A stretch of DNA of 64,000 nt, from NCBI GenBank assembly GCA_949498985.1, contig CATECQ010000019.1, positions 24,787 through 88,786 of the forward strand, given 5' to 3'. Source of the stretch: Glaciecola sp. HTCC2999 (lineage in GTDB: Bacteria > Pseudomonadota > Gammaproteobacteria > Enterobacterales > Alteromonadaceae). The notes beneath the pieces were generated by a model. It ran no database searches. It saw nothing but the letters and a program-made list of their open reading frames with translations, and was not told the origin of the DNA. Positions 27,781 through 34,819 of this stretch are shown piece by piece (within the stretch, counting starts at the first letter, position 1; every line of letters starts with the position of its first letter). The translations under genes and the position numbers were made by a program.

Positions 27781-28374
27781 TCAACCTATTCTGGATAACT
27801 TTAGCAGTTTTTTTATATCCGAAAGTATACTTCGACTTGCTTGAACTGCTTCTTCTTTGTCTGAATACAACGCATGTTTGAGCATGCCGTTATTTAATGT
27901 ATCGACAATAAAAATACCATCAGACGACACACTTTTAAACATCTCATTTACATTTTCCTTGGTTAAATTTAACGTTTGCATACGTTTGAATGTATCTAAG
28001 GAACTTTTACCGTCCGATAAATTAGTATCTTCAGACGATTGAAGCGCCGTTAACTGACTGTTTTGCGTAGTTATTATGAGAGGTTCAACCCTATCCATAT
28101 GCTTTCCAAGTGCAATATGAATTTGCCCCAATGCATATATTGCATTAGCGCATTTAGCATCACATTGTTCAGGTAACACGTAAACTAAACGCCACAAAGG
28201 GGGCAATTCAGCAAAATTGGCTGAAAAATCTATAGGGGGTGTGAGTAATTCACCTTGATTCGTTGCCCCTTTATTAAACCAATCATTCTCTAATGCCACT
28301 TTAGCAAGGATTACCGGGAGCACAAAAACCACTACAAGTGCGATGATTGCTATCTGATTTTTCTTTTCTGCCAT
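27781..28374 (-). CDS. Membrane-anchored SCO-like protein of the cox assembly cluster
   Basis: A protein of about 197 residues with one N-terminal membrane helix (IAIIALVVVFVLPVILA) and a periplasmic domain that looks like a thioredoxin/SCO fold: a cysteine pair EQCDAKCAN (Cys-x3-Cys) sits in the SCO position after WRLVYVLP, but the SCO histidine region reads FIVDTLNNGMLKHAL, so the third copper ligand is not where expected. Genes of this kind lie between surf1 and ctaA in other gammaproteobacteria. A role in oxidase assembly is inferred from context. The ATG at 28374 is used; a GTG at 28383 is equally possible from the AAGGA position. Confidence 0.75.
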   Translation of the reverse strand: MAEKKNQIAIIALVVVFVLPVILAKVALENDWFNKGATNQGELLTPPIDFSANFAELPPLWRLVYVLPEQCDAKCANAIYALGQIHIALGKHMDRVEPLIITTQNSQLTALQSSEDTNLSDGKSSLDTFKRMQTLNLTKENVNEMFKSVSSDGIFIVDTLNNGMLKHALYSDKEEAVQASRSILSDIKKLLKLSRIG

Positions 28375-28407
28375 GGGTTTCACTTTTCCTTTTATACTAG
28401 GTAAACA

Positions 28408-29124
28408 CTATTGAACTGTTCGCTTTTTTCGCCAAGCAATGAAATAAATGATAAATCCAGCAATCGCTAATCCAAACCATTGAATCGCATAGCCAATATG
28501 TTTTTCAGGAGCCATCACTACAGGCGTCCATTGGCGGATATAATCTTCTGATGGCTGTGTCACTGTCAGCATATATGGTAATAACGGTTTATCTATTAAA
28601 TCACCTAACCGTGAGATTTCTATTTGTTGTATCACTTTAGGAAATTGACCATCGTTGAGCGCAGTTTCCGTTACAAATCGGTTTATCCCTGGAATACTGA
28701 TGGCGCCAGTTAATGGCTTTGTCAGTTCTTCTAATGCCGGAATATTAGGTAATGTTAAACGGTCCTTACGGCCTTTTACCCAACCCATGTTCACTAACAA
28801 CCAACCCTCTTCCGTATTAACTGGTACGACTAATTTAAATCCAATCTGCCCATTTGACTGTTGATTATCTAGCCATAAATATTTATCACTATATTCAAGT
28901 GGACTTATATTAATCATGACATCTCTTACATCAGATAAATTTAGGGTCGTTAACATTCTATGTTCAATGACACCCTGCGCTTGGCGCTCGGATATCTGTA
29001 TGACACGTTCTTTTTTATCCTCATAACGTGCAATTTGCCAGCTTCCTAAACTACATAGAATACTTATTACTATCGTCACAATTAAGTGTGAAATAATTGT
29101 TAAAACCTTGCTATTATTAGGCAT
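28408..29124 (-). CDS. SURF1 family cytochrome oxidase assembly protein
   Basis: SURF1 (Shy1) proteins assist heme A insertion into oxidase subunit I. The 238-residue protein has two membrane helices, one at each end (ISHLIVTIVISILCSLGSWQ and GYAIQWFGLAIAGFIIYFIA), and the family text LLVNMGWVKGRKDR and GYAIQWFGLA. It heads the assembly-gene run surf1 - SCO-like - ctaA - cyoE - sco. Its ATG lies 38 bases from the divergent DUF2909 gene. Confidence 0.93.
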   Translation of the reverse strand: MPNNSKVLTIISHLIVTIVISILCSLGSWQIARYEDKKERVIQISERQAQGVIEHRMLTTLNLSDVRDVMINISPLEYSDKYLWLDNQQSNGQIGFKLVVPVNTEEGWLLVNMGWVKGRKDRLTLPNIPALEELTKPLTGAISIPGINRFVTETALNDGQFPKVIQQIEISRLGDLIDKPLLPYMLTVTQPSEDYIRQWTPVVMAPEKHIGYAIQWFGLAIAGFIIYFIAWRKKRTVQ

Positions 29125-29162
29125 CCATATTTCTCAGTCATTTAGTCATATTAAGGCGACTC

Positions 29163-29372
29163 ATGCTTATAAAAATTCTTATTGGTGGTTTATTACTGGT
29201 TATGATATTCAGTTTATTTCAAGCGATGCGTGTCATGATGCAAGGTGATAATGCACAAACGAACATGTCTAAGTTTATTGGCCGTCGTGTATTACTATCG
29301 GCCATCATTGTTTTATTAATTATTATCGGTGTAGCAACAGGTTTAATTGAGGCAAACCCTAGACCCTACTAA
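29163..29372 (+). CDS. Small twin-helix membrane protein (DUF2909)
   Basis: A 69-residue protein made almost entirely of two membrane helices (ILIGGLLLVMIFSLFQAM and VLLSAIIVLLIIIGVATGL) joined by a short polar loop with MMQGDNAQTNMSKFIGRR. It fits the DUF2909 family, which typically sits opposite the cox genes between coxC and surf1. Function unknown; the fixed location suggests a link to the oxidase. AAGG precedes the ATG. It is the only plus-strand gene between 25.2 and 34.8 kb. Confidence 0.85.
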   Translation: MLIKILIGGLLLVMIFSLFQAMRVMMQGDNAQTNMSKFIGRRVLLSAIIVLLIIIGVATGLIEANPRPY

Positions 29373-29411
29373 CGTTAATCCTTAGTGACATGGATACGCT
29401 ATTAGGTGAAC

Positions 29412-29446
29412 AAAAAACCAGCGAACTATTAACGTTACGCTGGTTT
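29412..29446 (-). terminator. Terminator between coxC and DUF2909
   Basis: Perfect 9-bp stem aaaccagcg/cgctggttt with a 14-base loop. Read on the minus strand it ends in a T6 run, so it should terminate the coxB-coxC transcript just after coxC; on the plus strand the tail is AT-rich and may also end DUF2909. Confidence 0.8.
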
Positions 29447-29455
29447 ATAATTTTA

Positions 29456-30337
29456 TTAAATAATGTAAACAAAGAAAAACAACATTACCCAGACTACATC
29501 CACAAAGTGCCAATACCAACTTCCTGCTTGAAACGCAAAGTGATTATCTGGAGTGAAATGCCCTTTTTGTACTCTAAACCACAAGACAATTAATATCACA
29601 GTACCTAAAGTCACGTGCATACCATGGAATCCAGTCAACATAAAGAAAGTGTTTCCATATAAACCTGAATCAAGCGTTAGGCCTATTTCATAAGCATGGA
29701 CATATTCTTCTACCTGTAGTGCTAAGAAAATACAGCCAAGAATAATTGTCGCACCGAGCATCCATGAGAGCTGTTTACGTTTATTTTGTTCAAGTCCAAC
29801 GTGTGCATAATGGCACGTCACTGATGAAGTTAATAATAACAAGGTGTTGATAAGCGGTAATCCAAACCAGCCCATTTGTGTTGATTCTGTTCCGCCAGGC
29901 GTTTGTAGTAATGGCCACACTGCTTCAAAACCAGGCCAGAGCACTTCATTCGTCATTGCATTATTCGATGCTCCGCCTAACCATGGAATAGCAATCATAC
30001 GTGCGTAAAATAAAGCACCAAAAAATGCAGCAAAAAACATTACTTCTGAGAAAATAAACCACGCCATACCTTGGCGATATGAACGTCCTAATTGGGCTGA
30101 GTATAGTCCTGACATTGACTCATGGATCTGATTACGGAACCAGCCTGTTACCATAACAATTAACATAACTATCCCAGCAAGTAATACCCACTCACCAAAA
30201 CCTTCTTTGCCTTTTGTCACTTCTACAGTGAAGTTTCCCGCGCCTACGGCTATTAAAAATAGTGCAATTGCACCTACAATAGGCCAAATGCTTTGTTCTG
30301 GGACATAATATTTTTCGTATTGTTCTTGCTGTGCCAT
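29456..30337 (-). CDS. coxC: Cytochrome c oxidase subunit III
   Basis: Seven-helix subunit III of the aa3/caa3 oxidase. The family text MAWFIFSEVMFFAAFFGALFY (membrane helix with the conserved Glu) and NTFFMLTGFHGMHVTLGT and HFVDVVWVMLFFFVYI is unmistakable. The 293-residue length is normal. It has a strong ribosome binding site (AGGAGT) and follows ctaG by 12 bases, in the order coxB-coxA-ctaG-coxC. Confidence 0.96.
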   Translation of the reverse strand: MAQQEQYEKYYVPEQSIWPIVGAIALFLIAVGAGNFTVEVTKGKEGFGEWVLLAGIVMLIVMVTGWFRNQIHESMSGLYSAQLGRSYRQGMAWFIFSEVMFFAAFFGALFYARMIAIPWLGGASNNAMTNEVLWPGFEAVWPLLQTPGGTESTQMGWFGLPLINTLLLLTSSVTCHYAHVGLEQNKRKQLSWMLGATIILGCIFLALQVEEYVHAYEIGLTLDSGLYGNTFFMLTGFHGMHVTLGTVILIVLWFRVQKGHFTPDNHFAFQAGSWYWHFVDVVWVMLFFFVYII

Positions 30338-30349
30338 TTAAGGACTCCT

Positions 30350-30925
30350 TTACTCTGATACTTCTGCTTGAGCGGCAGCCACTTCTTTTGCGGCTGCGGT
30401 CACATCATACAAAGTATATTGAACGGTAAATGTGGTTAATTCTTCGGGAATTTGTGGATCAACGTAAAACTGCATGGGCATCACCGCCTCCTCACCCGAA
30501 GGTAGAGGTTGATTATTGAAACAAAAACATTCTGTTTTATTCAGATAAATAGCTGCAGTTCCAGGTGATACCGAAGGTATCGCTTGCCCTACGATATCTC
30601 GAAATGCAGGGTTTCTGACATAAAACTCAACTGTATTCAGTTCACCTGGGTGAACTTGAATGCGTTCTGTTCTTGCTTCAAATGCCCAAGGCATTCCTGT
30701 GGTTGTTTTTGTTATAAATTCCACAGTAATTAACCTTTCTTTGTCTATATTTGTCGCCTCATAAACAACCGCGGTTTCATTTGTTTTCCCATTGATGCCT
30801 GTAATATCACAAAACACATCATATAAAGGGACCAACGCAAAACCAAAAGTGAACATACCAAAAACAATCGCTACTAGTTTAACTACTAGTTTCTTATTTG
30901 GACTGTCATTAAACTGTTCACTCAT
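30350..30925 (-). CDS. ctaG: Cytochrome oxidase copper chaperone CtaG (Cox11)
   Basis: Cox11 inserts copper at the CuB site of subunit I. The 191-residue protein has one N-terminal membrane helix (VVKLVAIVFGMFTFGFALVP) followed by YDVFCDITGINGKT and the copper-binding Cys pair in KTECFCFNNQPL (CFCF). It lies between coxA and coxC, the usual position in gammaproteobacterial cox operons. Confidence 0.95.
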   Translation of the reverse strand: MSEQFNDSPNKKLVVKLVAIVFGMFTFGFALVPLYDVFCDITGINGKTNETAVVYEATNIDKERLITVEFITKTTTGMPWAFEARTERIQVHPGELNTVEFYVRNPAFRDIVGQAIPSVSPGTAAIYLNKTECFCFNNQPLPSGEEAVMPMQFYVDPQIPEELTTFTVQYTLYDVTAAAKEVAAAQAEVSE

Positions 30926-30944
30926 AGCCGCTCCCTATTTATCT

Positions 30945-32543
30945 TTACTTAATAACAGGTGGAGTATCAAACGTGTGATAAGGAGCAGGAGAAGGTATTT
31001 CCCACTCAAGCCCTTCAGCTCCATCCCACACTTGATCGGTTGCTGGCTCGCCTTTCTTACGACAAGCTTTAATCAGCAATGCCAAGAAAATGAGCTGTGA
31101 TAAACCAAACGCAAACCCACCAATACTGATCCATTTATTAAAATCAGCAAACTGTAATGCGTAATCAGGAATACGACGAGGCATACCCGCTAACCCAACA
31201 AAGTGCATCGGGAAGAAGAGCACATTAACCGATACTAATGATGCCCAGAAGTGCCATTTCGCCAGCGTGTTGTCATACATCACCCCAGTCCACTTAGGTA
31301 GCCAATAATATGCTGCAGCCATTATCGAGAACACTGCACCAGTAACGAGTACATAATGGAAGTGAGCGACTACAAAATAGGTATCATGATATTGGAAATC
31401 TACAGGCGTAATTGCCAGCATCAGACCTGATAAGCCTCCTATTGTGAATAAAACTACAAAGGCAATGGCAAATAACATTGGTATTTCAAATGTCATAGAT
31501 CCACGCCACATAGTAGCAACCCAGTTAAATACTTTCACACCAGTTGGTACAGATATCAGCATGGTGGCAAACATAAAGAACATTTCAGCAGCCACCGGCA
31601 TACCGGTTGTAAACATGTGGTGAGCCCAGACAATGAATGACAACAATGCGATAGAAGCTGTCGCGTAAACCATTGAGGCATAACCAAACAGTCTTTTACG
31701 CGCAAATGTAGGGATGATATGTGAGATGATACCAAATGCTGGTAAAATCATGATATACACTTCTGGGTGACCAAAGAACCAGAAGATGTGTTGGAACATC
31801 ACTGGATCACCACCTCCAGCCGCGTTAAAGAAACTAGTGCCAAAATACTTATCCGTGAGCACCATGGTCACAACACCGGCTAGAACTGGCATTACCGCGA
31901 TTAATAAGAATGCGGTAATTAACCATGTCCAAACGAACATAGGCATTTTCATCCACGTCATACCCGGTGCACGCATATTCCAAATGGTCACAACAACATT
32001 AATTGCACCCATAATCGACGAGATACCCATGATATGTACAGAAAATACAAATAATGCCGTACTATCACTACTGTAGGTTGTAGAAAGTGGAGCATAGAAT
32101 GTCCAACCAAATGCAGGACCGCCACCTTCCATGAAGAGTGAAGATAATAAGATTAAGAAAGCAAATGGTAGTATCCAGAAACTCCAGTTATTCATTCGAG
32201 GTAGCGCCATATCTGGCGCACCTATCATCATCGGAATCAACCAGTTAGCAAGACCGGTAAATGCTGGCATTACCGCACCAAACACCATGATTAAGCCATG
32301 GACTGTGGTCATTTGATTGAAGAAATTAGGATCGACAATTTGCAAACCCGGTTGGAATAATTCCGCTCGGATAACCATTGCCATCGCTCCACCTGTTAAA
32401 AACATGATGAAGGAGAACCATAGGTATAAACTGCCTATATCTTTATGGTTAGTTGTAAACAACCAACGTTTAATTCCAGTAGGAATATGGTGGTGATGAT
32501 CATCATGTTCATCATGATGCATTGTATCGGTAGCAGTACTCAT
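30945..32543 (-). CDS. coxA: Cytochrome c oxidase subunit I
   Basis: Catalytic heme-copper subunit (532 residues, 12 membrane helices). Low-spin heme ligand His is in [10 protein letters not shown]; CuB histidines are in [17 protein letters not shown] (cross-linked His-Tyr pair) and [10 protein letters not shown]; heme a3 and a ligands are in [14 protein letters not shown]. The N-terminus is His/Asp-rich ([12 protein letters not shown]). The D-channel text near [22 protein letters not shown] is typical of A-type oxidases. With CoxB carrying cytochrome c, the enzyme is a caa3-type oxidase using heme A made by CyoE and CtaA. Confidence 0.97.
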   Translation of the reverse strand: MSTATDTMHHDEHDDHHHHIPTGIKRWLFTTNHKDIGSLYLWFSFIMFLTGGAMAMVIRAELFQPGLQIVDPNFFNQMTTVHGLIMVFGAVMPAFTGLANWLIPMMIGAPDMALPRMNNWSFWILPFAFLILLSSLFMEGGGPAFGWTFYAPLSTTYSSDSTALFVFSVHIMGISSIMGAINVVVTIWNMRAPGMTWMKMPMFVWTWLITAFLLIAVMPVLAGVVTMVLTDKYFGTSFFNAAGGGDPVMFQHIFWFFGHPEVYIMILPAFGIISHIIPTFARKRLFGYASMVYATASIALLSFIVWAHHMFTTGMPVAAEMFFMFATMLISVPTGVKVFNWVATMWRGSMTFEIPMLFAIAFVVLFTIGGLSGLMLAITPVDFQYHDTYFVVAHFHYVLVTGAVFSIMAAAYYWLPKWTGVMYDNTLAKWHFWASLVSVNVLFFPMHFVGLAGMPRRIPDYALQFADFNKWISIGGFAFGLSQLIFLALLIKACRKKGEPATDQVWDGAEGLEWEIPSPAPYHTFDTPPVIK

Positions 32544-32555
32544 TCTCAGTGCCCC

Positions 32556-33710
32556 CTATTTACCATTTGCAAAAGTATGCACTTCAGACGCTTGTACAAT
32601 ATCACCAGTATTGTTGCCCCATGCATTACGTTGATATGTAATTACCGCAGCAATCTCAGATAGTGTGAGTTGTTTAGCAAATGATTGCATTGCAGTACCC
32701 GTTCGACCATTGAGTAAAATATCAATATGGCCTGCTCGATCGTTAAGTGCTAAGTCGCTACCTTTTATCGCAGGGAATACACCTGGCAAACCCTCACCAT
32801 TAGGCATGTGACACGCAGCACACTTGGCAAGATAGACTTTTTGACCTGTAGTCATTAAATCATCCATACTCATGTTCATCGCTAATAAACGCTCTTCTTC
32901 TTCCTTAGCAATTTGAATCGCAGCAATTTTTTCTGTTTTCCAGGCTTCATAATCTGCAGGATCTTTAGCAATGACCACTATTGGCATGAACCCATGGTCT
33001 TTACCACATAATTCGGCACATTGCCCACGGTAGACACCCGGCTCATTGACATTAGTCCAAGCTTCATTAATAAAACCTGGATTAGCATCTTTTTTAACTG
33101 CAAAATCAGGCACCCACCAAGAATGGATTACGTCGTCTGAAGTAATCAGGAAACGGACTTTTTGACCCGTTGGAATGACAAGTGGACGATCCACTTCTAG
33201 TAAGTAATTTTCACTTTTAGAAAACTTATTATTAATTTGTTCACGTTGTGTAGCGAGATTAGAAAAATATTCAATATCTGAATCCATATATTTGTAGTGC
33301 CATTTCCACTGTGAACCAGTAACTAACACGGTCAAATCAGCATCAGATGTGTCTTCCATCGCAATCAATGTATTCGCAGCTGGGACGGCCATCAAAATCA
33401 AGATGATAAAAGGTACAACGGTCCAAGCAATTTCGACTTTTACACTTTCATGAAAATTGGCAGGTTTAGCTCCACGTGATTTACGATGTAGATACATAGA
33501 CACAAACATCACGCCAAATACAACCACCGCGATACCAATACACACCATAAACATCAACATGTGTAAATCATATACCTGAGTGCTGATATCCGTCACACCT
33601 TGACGTAAATTAAGGTCACTTCTTCCATCAGACTCAACTGATTGCGCAAATACCGGTAACGTTAGGCATAAAGTGACAATTGATATCACCATTTTTGTGA
33701 GTAGGTTCAC
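32556..33710 (-). CDS. coxB: Cytochrome c oxidase subunit II with fused cytochrome c domain
   Basis: CuA-bearing subunit II. The 384-residue protein has a signal-like N-terminus, two membrane helices, a cupredoxin domain with CuA ligands H196, C231, C235, H239 and M242 (RGQCAELCGKDHGFMP), then a linker and a cytochrome c domain with heme motif CAACH (297-301) and distal Met probably in the C-terminal part. The fused heme domain marks a caa3-type oxidase. I use the GTG at 33708-33710, which has GGAGG six bases upstream; a GTG at 33737 would put this ribosome binding site inside the gene. Confidence 0.95.
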   Translation of the reverse strand: MNLLTKMVISIVTLCLTLPVFAQSVESDGRSDLNLRQGVTDISTQVYDLHMLMFMVCIGIAVVVFGVMFVSMYLHRKSRGAKPANFHESVKVEIAWTVVPFIILILMAVPAANTLIAMEDTSDADLTVLVTGSQWKWHYKYMDSDIEYFSNLATQREQINNKFSKSENYLLEVDRPLVIPTGQKVRFLITSDDVIHSWWVPDFAVKKDANPGFINEAWTNVNEPGVYRGQCAELCGKDHGFMPIVVIAKDPADYEAWKTEKIAAIQIAKEEEERLLAMNMSMDDLMTTGQKVYLAKCAACHMPNGEGLPGVFPAIKGSDLALNDRAGHIDILLNGRTGTAMQSFAKQLTLSEIAAVITYQRNAWGNNTGDIVQASEVHTFANGK

Positions 33711-33835
33711 TAACCACCTCCAAGAAAAATTAAACACAGCAAAACATTTGATTTTCTACATATATGTAAATATGTTACGTCAAATGTTAAGCGCAATTAC
33801 TTTGTATGTGAAAAATATGTTAAACAATGTATGAT

Positions 33836-33863
33836 AAATAAACAACTACTTTGTTGTTTATTT
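33836..33863 (-). repeat. Perfect 11-bp inverted repeat in the coxB leader
   Basis: Stem aaataaacaac / gttgtttattt with a 6-base loop. It lies between the FNR-type dyad and the coxB start, so it is probably transcribed as part of the 5' untranslated leader. It has no GC-rich stem and so is unlikely to be a terminator. Confidence 0.5.
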
Positions 33864-33938
33864 TCAAATAAATAGCAGAGTTTTTAGAAAGGTTTGTTCA
33901 GATAATATTACGCACGTATTTTTTATCGTTTATTAGTA

Positions 33939-33952
33939 TTGATCTTTATCAA
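33939..33952 (-). promoter_or_regulatory. Perfect FNR-type operator upstream of coxB
   Basis: TTGAT-N4-ATCAA, identical in both half-sites to the FNR consensus (FNR, called EtrA in Shewanella). The only gene transcribed away from it without an intervening terminator is coxB on the minus strand; lexA ends on its other side behind a hairpin. A -10-like TAATAT follows about 35 bases downstream, so the dyad could act near position -45 of the cox promoter. Confidence 0.65.
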
Positions 33953-33974
33953 TAATAAATTTTAAAGTTTCCAT

Positions 33975-34015
33975 AAAAAAAGAGTGTGGACACCATTTCG
34001 CCCACACTCTTTTTT
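33975..34015 (-). terminator. Terminator after lexA
   Basis: Stem agagtgtgg/ccacactct extended by A-run/T-run pairs, with T tail on both strands, starting about 50 bases after the lexA stop. It can work in both directions and separates lexA from the cox control region. Confidence 0.88.
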
Positions 34016-34063
34016 AGGAAATGAAGTATGTTTTGCGTATATTAACAAATAAGTTAAACGCAA

Positions 34064-34687
34064 CTACATCCAATCAGCATTCCTTATAACACCGACTGCA
34101 ATTCCTTCAATATTAAATGGCTCTTCCGCTAGATCGACTTTGATGGGATCAAAATCCTCGTTCTCTGCATGTAATAGGACATGTTGGCCATTCTTCTCTA
34201 AACGTTTTACCGTCACATCTTCACCTACTCGTGCCACGACAACCTGCCCGTTGTGAACATCAATAGTGCGATGAACAGCCAACAAATCACCATCCAAGAT
34301 ACCAATGTCTTTCATCGACATACCATTTACTCGTAACAAAAAATCGGCTTGTGGATGAAATAAGTTCGGATCTACCTGGTAATGAGACTCAACATGTTCC
34401 TGCGCCAATATTGGCTCCCCCGCAGCGACTCGACCGATTAAAGGTAAGCCCAACTCTTCAGGTGTATCATCTAAAGGAATATTTAACTTAATGCCACGAG
34501 AAGTACCCGCTAAAATCTCAATCACCCCTTTTCGAGCCAGTGCTTTAAGGTGCTCCTCTGCTGCATTAGGAGATTTAAAGCCTAACTGACGCGCAATCTC
34601 TGCACGCGTGGGAGGCATCCCCGTATCAAGCATAGTGGCTTTGATTAAATCGAGAACTTCTTGTTGTCTGGGAGTTAGTGGACGCAT
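34064..34687 (-). CDS. lexA: SOS repressor LexA
   Basis: LexA represses the SOS regulon and self-cleaves when RecA filaments form. The 207-residue protein has the N-terminal winged helix-turn-helix ([23 protein letters not shown]), the Ala89-Gly90 cleavage bond in RVAAGEP, and the catalytic dyad S124 (NGMSMKD) and K161 (VTVKRLE), all in the same register as E. coli shifted by five. Two LexA boxes overlap its promoter, so it is autoregulated. It is divergent from plsB. Confidence 0.97.
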   Translation of the reverse strand: MRPLTPRQQEVLDLIKATMLDTGMPPTRAEIARQLGFKSPNAAEEHLKALARKGVIEILAGTSRGIKLNIPLDDTPEELGLPLIGRVAAGEPILAQEHVESHYQVDPNLFHPQADFLLRVNGMSMKDIGILDGDLLAVHRTIDVHNGQVVVARVGEDVTVKRLEKNGQHVLLHAENEDFDPIKVDLAEEPFNIEGIAVGVIRNADWM

Positions 34688-34694
34688 AAACAGC

Positions 34695-34710
34695 CTGTTA
34701 ATTAATACAG
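34695..34710 (-). promoter_or_regulatory. LexA box 1 (perfect)
   Basis: CTGTTAATTAATACAG, a perfect CTGT-N8-ACAG SOS box, beginning eight bases upstream of the lexA start codon. Confidence 0.92.
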
Positions 34711-34713
34711 TTA

Positions 34714-34729
34714 CTGTTAGTATATCCAG
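34714..34729 (-). promoter_or_regulatory. LexA box 2 (one mismatch)
   Basis: CTGT-N8-CCAG, one mismatch to the SOS consensus. It contains the lexA -10 element TATACT. The tandem arrangement mirrors that of the E. coli lexA promoter. Confidence 0.85.
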
Positions 34730-34746
34730 TATTATATAAATTACAA
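34719..34746 (-). promoter_or_regulatory. lexA promoter
   Basis: On the minus strand TTGTAA (34746-34741), a 16-base spacer and TATACT (34724-34719) inside LexA box 2. Confidence 0.6.
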
Positions 34747-34819
34747 CCCCTGATAAATATCCCTAAATACAATTGTCATGTATAATCTGAAAAAAATATC
34801 AAAGGATAAATTACGGTCC

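Larger units (their letters stand above)
33711..34063. other. Regulatory region between coxB and lexA
   Basis: A 353-base, very AT-rich gene-free stretch. It holds the coxB leader with an 11-bp hairpin, an FNR-type dyad about 230 bases upstream of coxB, AT-rich -10-like sequence (TAATAT, 33910-33905 on the minus strand) between them, and the lexA terminator. No open reading frame in it looks real. Confidence 0.6.

Noticed and set aside
29390..29593. 67-codon plus-strand frame overlapping coxC
   Set aside because: It runs antisense through coxC and the terminator and has no ribosome binding site or recognisable motif.
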